Below, piece by piece: positions 6,071 through 8,079 of a stretch of 8,079 bases of DNA; positions within the stretch are counted from its first letter, which is position 1, and each line of letters begins with the position of its first letter. Where the stretch lies: NCBI GenBank assembly GCA_003557965.1, contig PWND01000325.1, positions 1 through 8,079 of the forward strand, read 5' to 3'. Made by a program: the position numbers and the translations under genes. The notes under the pieces were generated by a model that searched no databases, was not told the DNA's origin, and saw nothing but the letters and a program-made list of their open reading frames with translations. The DNA comes from Bacteroidales bacterium. GTDB taxonomy: Bacteria; Bacteroidota; Bacteroidia; Bacteroidales; UBA7960.

Positions 6071-6099
6071 TTGACATCTTTTTTTTGATTGAAAATTGT
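6071..6099 (+). promoter_or_regulatory. Possible promoter of the ABC exporter operon
   Basis: A consensus -35 TTGACA sits at 6071-6076. The -10 is poor: AATTGT at 6094-6099 with a 17-bp spacer is the best I see. It is back-to-back with the padR -35: together they make the inverted repeat TGTCAAGAACTGTTGACA (6059-6076). A weak -10 may mean activation or another start, so confidence is low. Confidence 0.35.
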
Positions 6100-6118
6100 G
6101 CGTCCTAAAGAGGGGTAC

Positions 6119-7111
6119 ATGGGAAAATTTATCATTAGAGCTGAAAATTTAACGAAAAATTATCTGGTTTCAAAAAGAGAAAAAGGGCTAAAAGGATCCT
6201 TTAAAGGGATTTTTCAGCGAGAAAAAACAGTCATACCTGCTTTAAAAGCTGTTAACTTTACCATTGAACAAGGTGACTGTGTTGGGTTTATTGGTCCCAA
6301 TGGAGCTGGCAAATCCACTACTTTAAAAATATTATCCGGTATCCTGATGCCCACCGAGGGCTCTTGCACCGTTTTGGGTCGAGTTCCGTGGAAACAACGA
6401 ATTGAGCATGTAAAGCATATTGGAGTTGTTTTTGGCCAACGCACTCAACTATGGTGGGACCTTCCTCTGCAAGAATCCTTTTATCTTTTGAAAAGTGTTT
6501 ACTCTATCCCTGAAGCAGATTTTCAAAAACGCTTCCAATCTCTGGTTGGAATATTGCGCATGGAAGATTGGCTCGGTGTGCCTGTAAGACAATTGAGCCT
6601 GGGGCTTCGCATGCGTGCAGACATTATTGCATCCCTCCTTCATGATCCCGAGATTCTCTTTTTAGATGAGCCTACCATTGGGCTGGATATCGAGACCAAA
6701 TTTGACCTTCGATCTTTTTTAAGCTATTTAAGCAGAAAAGAGGGAAAAACCATTCTTTTGGCTTCTCATGATTTGTGGGATGTAGAGGCGCTTTGCACTC
6801 GACTCTTGTTTATCAATCATGGGCGGATTCTGCGTGATACAAGTCTGGATACTTTTTTAAGTGAAGATGTGCATGAACGAAGCATTAAGTTGAAGGGAGT
6901 CTCAAAAACAGAAATTGTCAGACATTTTGAGCATATTCCCGTGGAAGAGCAGGGGGATCATTTGCGCATGAGTATAGATACGCAAAAATTGTCACTGAAG
7001 AATATTCTTCAGCAACTCACTGCAATCGAAGGGCTTGAAGAGCTGACAGTCGAGCAACCCAGTATTGAAGAAATTGTGTTGAAGCTTTACCAACAGATGC
7101 CCAACCCATGA
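6119..7111 (+). CDS. ABC-2 type exporter ATPase (COG4586-like)
   Basis: 331-residue cytoplasmic ATPase that would power a two-permease exporter. From ATG 6119 the motifs are Walker A GPNGAGKST (59-67), Q-loop FGQRTQLWW (105-113), signature LSLGLRMRADI (159-169), Walker B ILFLDEP (179-185, catalytic Glu184), D-loop GLD and H-loop SHD (His217). All key residues are present. A C-terminal extension (about 255-331, ending PSIEEIVLKLYQQM) is common in this group. The LSLGxRMR signature, the residues before Walker A (NYLV...KTVIPALKAVNFTIEQG) and the two permeases downstream fit the COG4586-COG4587-COG3694 set. Substrates are mostly unknown; some cyanobacterial relatives export viologens, as I recall. 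I chose ATG 6119 because AAAGAGGGG lies just upstream; a TTG at 6089 would add ten residues. It overlaps the next gene by ATGA and is divergent from padR. Confidence 0.9.
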   Translation: MGKFIIRAENLTKNYLVSKREKGLKGSFKGIFQREKTVIPALKAVNFTIEQGDCVGFIGPNGAGKSTTLKILSGILMPTEGSCTVLGRVPWKQRIEHVKHIGVVFGQRTQLWWDLPLQESFYLLKSVYSIPEADFQKRFQSLVGILRMEDWLGVPVRQLSLGLRMRADIIASLLHDPEILFLDEPTIGLDIETKFDLRSFLSYLSRKEGKTILLASHDLWDVEALCTRLLFINHGRILRDTSLDTFLSEDVHERSIKLKGVSKTEIVRHFEHIPVEEQGDHLRMSIDTQKLSLKNILQQLTAIEGLEELTVEQPSIEEIVLKLYQQMPNP

Positions 7112-7899
7112 GCAAGTATTTAGTTTTTTTCCGAGCACATATGCAAACCTTGCTTCAATATAGAGAGGCTGCGGTCTCTGGAGCAATCGTGCAGATTTTT
7201 TTCGGTCTATTGAGAATATTTCTATTAAAAGCCTTTTATGCATCTTCCACCCTTCCACCTCCTATGCCTTTTGAGCATGCAGTTATCTATATCTGGCTGG
7301 TAGAGGCAACTCTCAGGTTGGCTCCTTTTGCTCCTATAGCAGATATTGTGCGTCAGATACGGTCAGGACAGGTGGCTTACGAATGGATCAAGCCCATGGA
7401 TGTATATTTTATCTGGCTCAGTCGATCGATGGCATCGAAAATTGCACCTACGCTTTTGCGTTTTTTTCCTGTTGTTTTGATAAGCAGTTTGTTTTTTGGT
7501 TTTCGTGCTCCACCTTCGGGTTTTGCATTAATAGCATGGATATTGAGCCTTGCTTTGGCTGTTATACTCAGCGCAGTGATCACGAATTTATTGAATATAA
7601 CGCTATTGTGGACGATTTCCGGGGAAGGCATCAGTCAGCTTATGATCGCCTGTAGCTATCTTTTATCAGGGCAATTGATACCTTTGGCAATTTTTCCTGA
7701 TGCCATTCGGGATTTATTTCGATGGCTTCCCTTTGCAGGTATTGTGGATTTACCTAATCGTTTTTACCTGGGAGAGCTTCAAATGATGGATCTTTTGCCT
7801 GCCATGGCTTTTCAAATAAGTTGGATTGTGGTCCTGGGAGCTTTGGGCTATGGAGTACTTCGCTTTGGCTTGCGCAAAGTTGTGATTCAAGGTGGATAA
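7108..7899 (+). CDS. ABC-2 type exporter permease 1 (COG4587-like)
   Basis: 263 residues, the normal size for the family, with about six hydrophobic segments: near 24-45, 56-74, 113-132, 138-163, 176-198 and 233-253. The cytoplasmic loop RQIRSGQVAYEWIKPMDVY (82-100) matches the family pattern (I..G.i...L.rP.d), and LSGQLIPLAIFPD (186-198) is the conserved SGxxIPLxxFP motif of ABC-2 transporters. The start overlaps the ATPase stop (ATGA), so translation is coupled and no separate SD is needed; none is seen. It would pair with the next gene as the membrane channel of an efflux pump driven by the upstream ATPase. Confidence 0.88.
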   Translation: MSKYLVFFRAHMQTLLQYREAAVSGAIVQIFFGLLRIFLLKAFYASSTLPPPMPFEHAVIYIWLVEATLRLAPFAPIADIVRQIRSGQVAYEWIKPMDVYFIWLSRSMASKIAPTLLRFFPVVLISSLFFGFRAPPSGFALIAWILSLALAVILSAVITNLLNITLLWTISGEGISQLMIACSYLLSGQLIPLAIFPDAIRDLFRWLPFAGIVDLPNRFYLGELQMMDLLPAMAFQISWIVVLGALGYGVLRFGLRKVVIQGG

Positions 7900-8079
7900 A
7901 TGAGAACCTTTCAAATCTATTTCCACTTTCTGGCAAGCTCGATAATGTCGCAAATGCAATATCGCGCTTCTCTATTGATGCTTTCGCTGGGTCAATTTAT
8001 GGTGACGGGCATTGAATTTGCAGTGGTGCTGGCTTTATTTTATCGTTTTGAATGCCTGCTTGATTGGTCCCTGCCCGAG
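7900..8079 (+). CDS. ABC-2 type exporter permease 2 (COG3694-like), 5' part
   Basis: The ATG at 7900 follows the previous TAA with no gap; AAGGTGG just upstream (7889-7895) gives a good ribosome site. Sixty codons are present before the window ends, encoding a start MRTFQIYFHFLASSIMSQ, then MQYRASLLMLSLGQFMVT and a hydrophobic segment GIEFAVVLALFYRF, followed by CLLDWSLPE, which resembles the family's RFG...GWxLPE ending of the second helix. The complete protein would be about 260 residues. It should pair with permease 1 and be powered by the ATPase encoded two genes upstream. Confidence 0.82.
   Translation, partial: MRTFQIYFHFLASSIMSQMQYRASLLMLSLGQFMVTGIEFAVVLALFYRFECLLDWSLPE

Noticed and set aside
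5787..6077. Minus-strand 96-codon frame across padR and its promoter
   Set aside because: Frame shadow of padR: it runs through the promoter, has no SD and gives a Pro/Arg-rich low-complexity translation.
7377..7655. Open frames on both strands inside permease 1
   Set aside because: Alternative-frame shadows of the well-supported permease; no ribosome sites and no recognisable protein.
1..8079. CRISPR array, tRNA/rRNA, transposase or insertion-sequence ends
   Set aside because: No regularly spaced repeats, RNA gene signatures, or transposase motifs were seen; the only close repeat pair is the two operators at 1763-1815.

Overview
The window looks like an accessory stretch of a low-to-moderate GC bacterial chromosome, most likely a Bacillota (Clostridia/Bacilli-type) genome. 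The pointers are strong AGGAGG/GGAGGTGA ribosome binding sites, a TTG start, a PadR regulator paired with a membrane protein carrying a HAAS/permease-prefix-like domain, and consensus sigma-A-type promoters. The taxonomic call is inference only. Hand counts over sample lines give about 43-48% GC in much of the ABC operon and in the PadR end, about 27-28% in the block around 3250-5400, and about 30-37% in the DNA methylase. The window therefore looks like a mosaic.

Layout. (1) 1-1825: minus-strand DNA modification module. It holds a fused N6-adenine methylase plus HsdS-like specificity protein (TTG start, good SD), 4-bp coupled to another gene cut off by the window edge. Its promoter is overlaid by two near-identical palindromes. 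(2) 1830-1925: plus-strand C-terminal scrap of a glyoxalase/VOC-fold gene, a probable insertion or replacement scar. (3) 1984-3097: a minus-strand pair, a small polytopic membrane protein overlapping a SAM-dependent methyltransferase whose Trm112-like N-terminus has lost its cysteines. (4) 3218-3241: a terminator-like hairpin facing plus, with no plus gene before it. (5) 3245-5998: a minus-strand three-gene operon: padR, a HAAS-like/polytopic membrane protein, and a membrane-anchored PQQ-type beta-propeller protein. (6) 5999-6118: divergent control region with back-to-back TTGACA boxes and a perfect palindrome between -35 and -10 of the padR promoter. (7) 6119-8079: plus-strand ABC-2 exporter operon (ATPase, permease 1, permease 2 cut by the window end) of the COG4586/COG4587/COG3694 type.

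How it fits together. The PadR protein probably represses its own operon through the palindrome and, because the promoters abut, may also affect the exporter. The propeller and the HAAS-like membrane protein form an envelope-located pair of unknown job next to the exporter. The methylase fusion is the best candidate for part of a less-described modification/defence system, but its partner genes lie to the left of this window.
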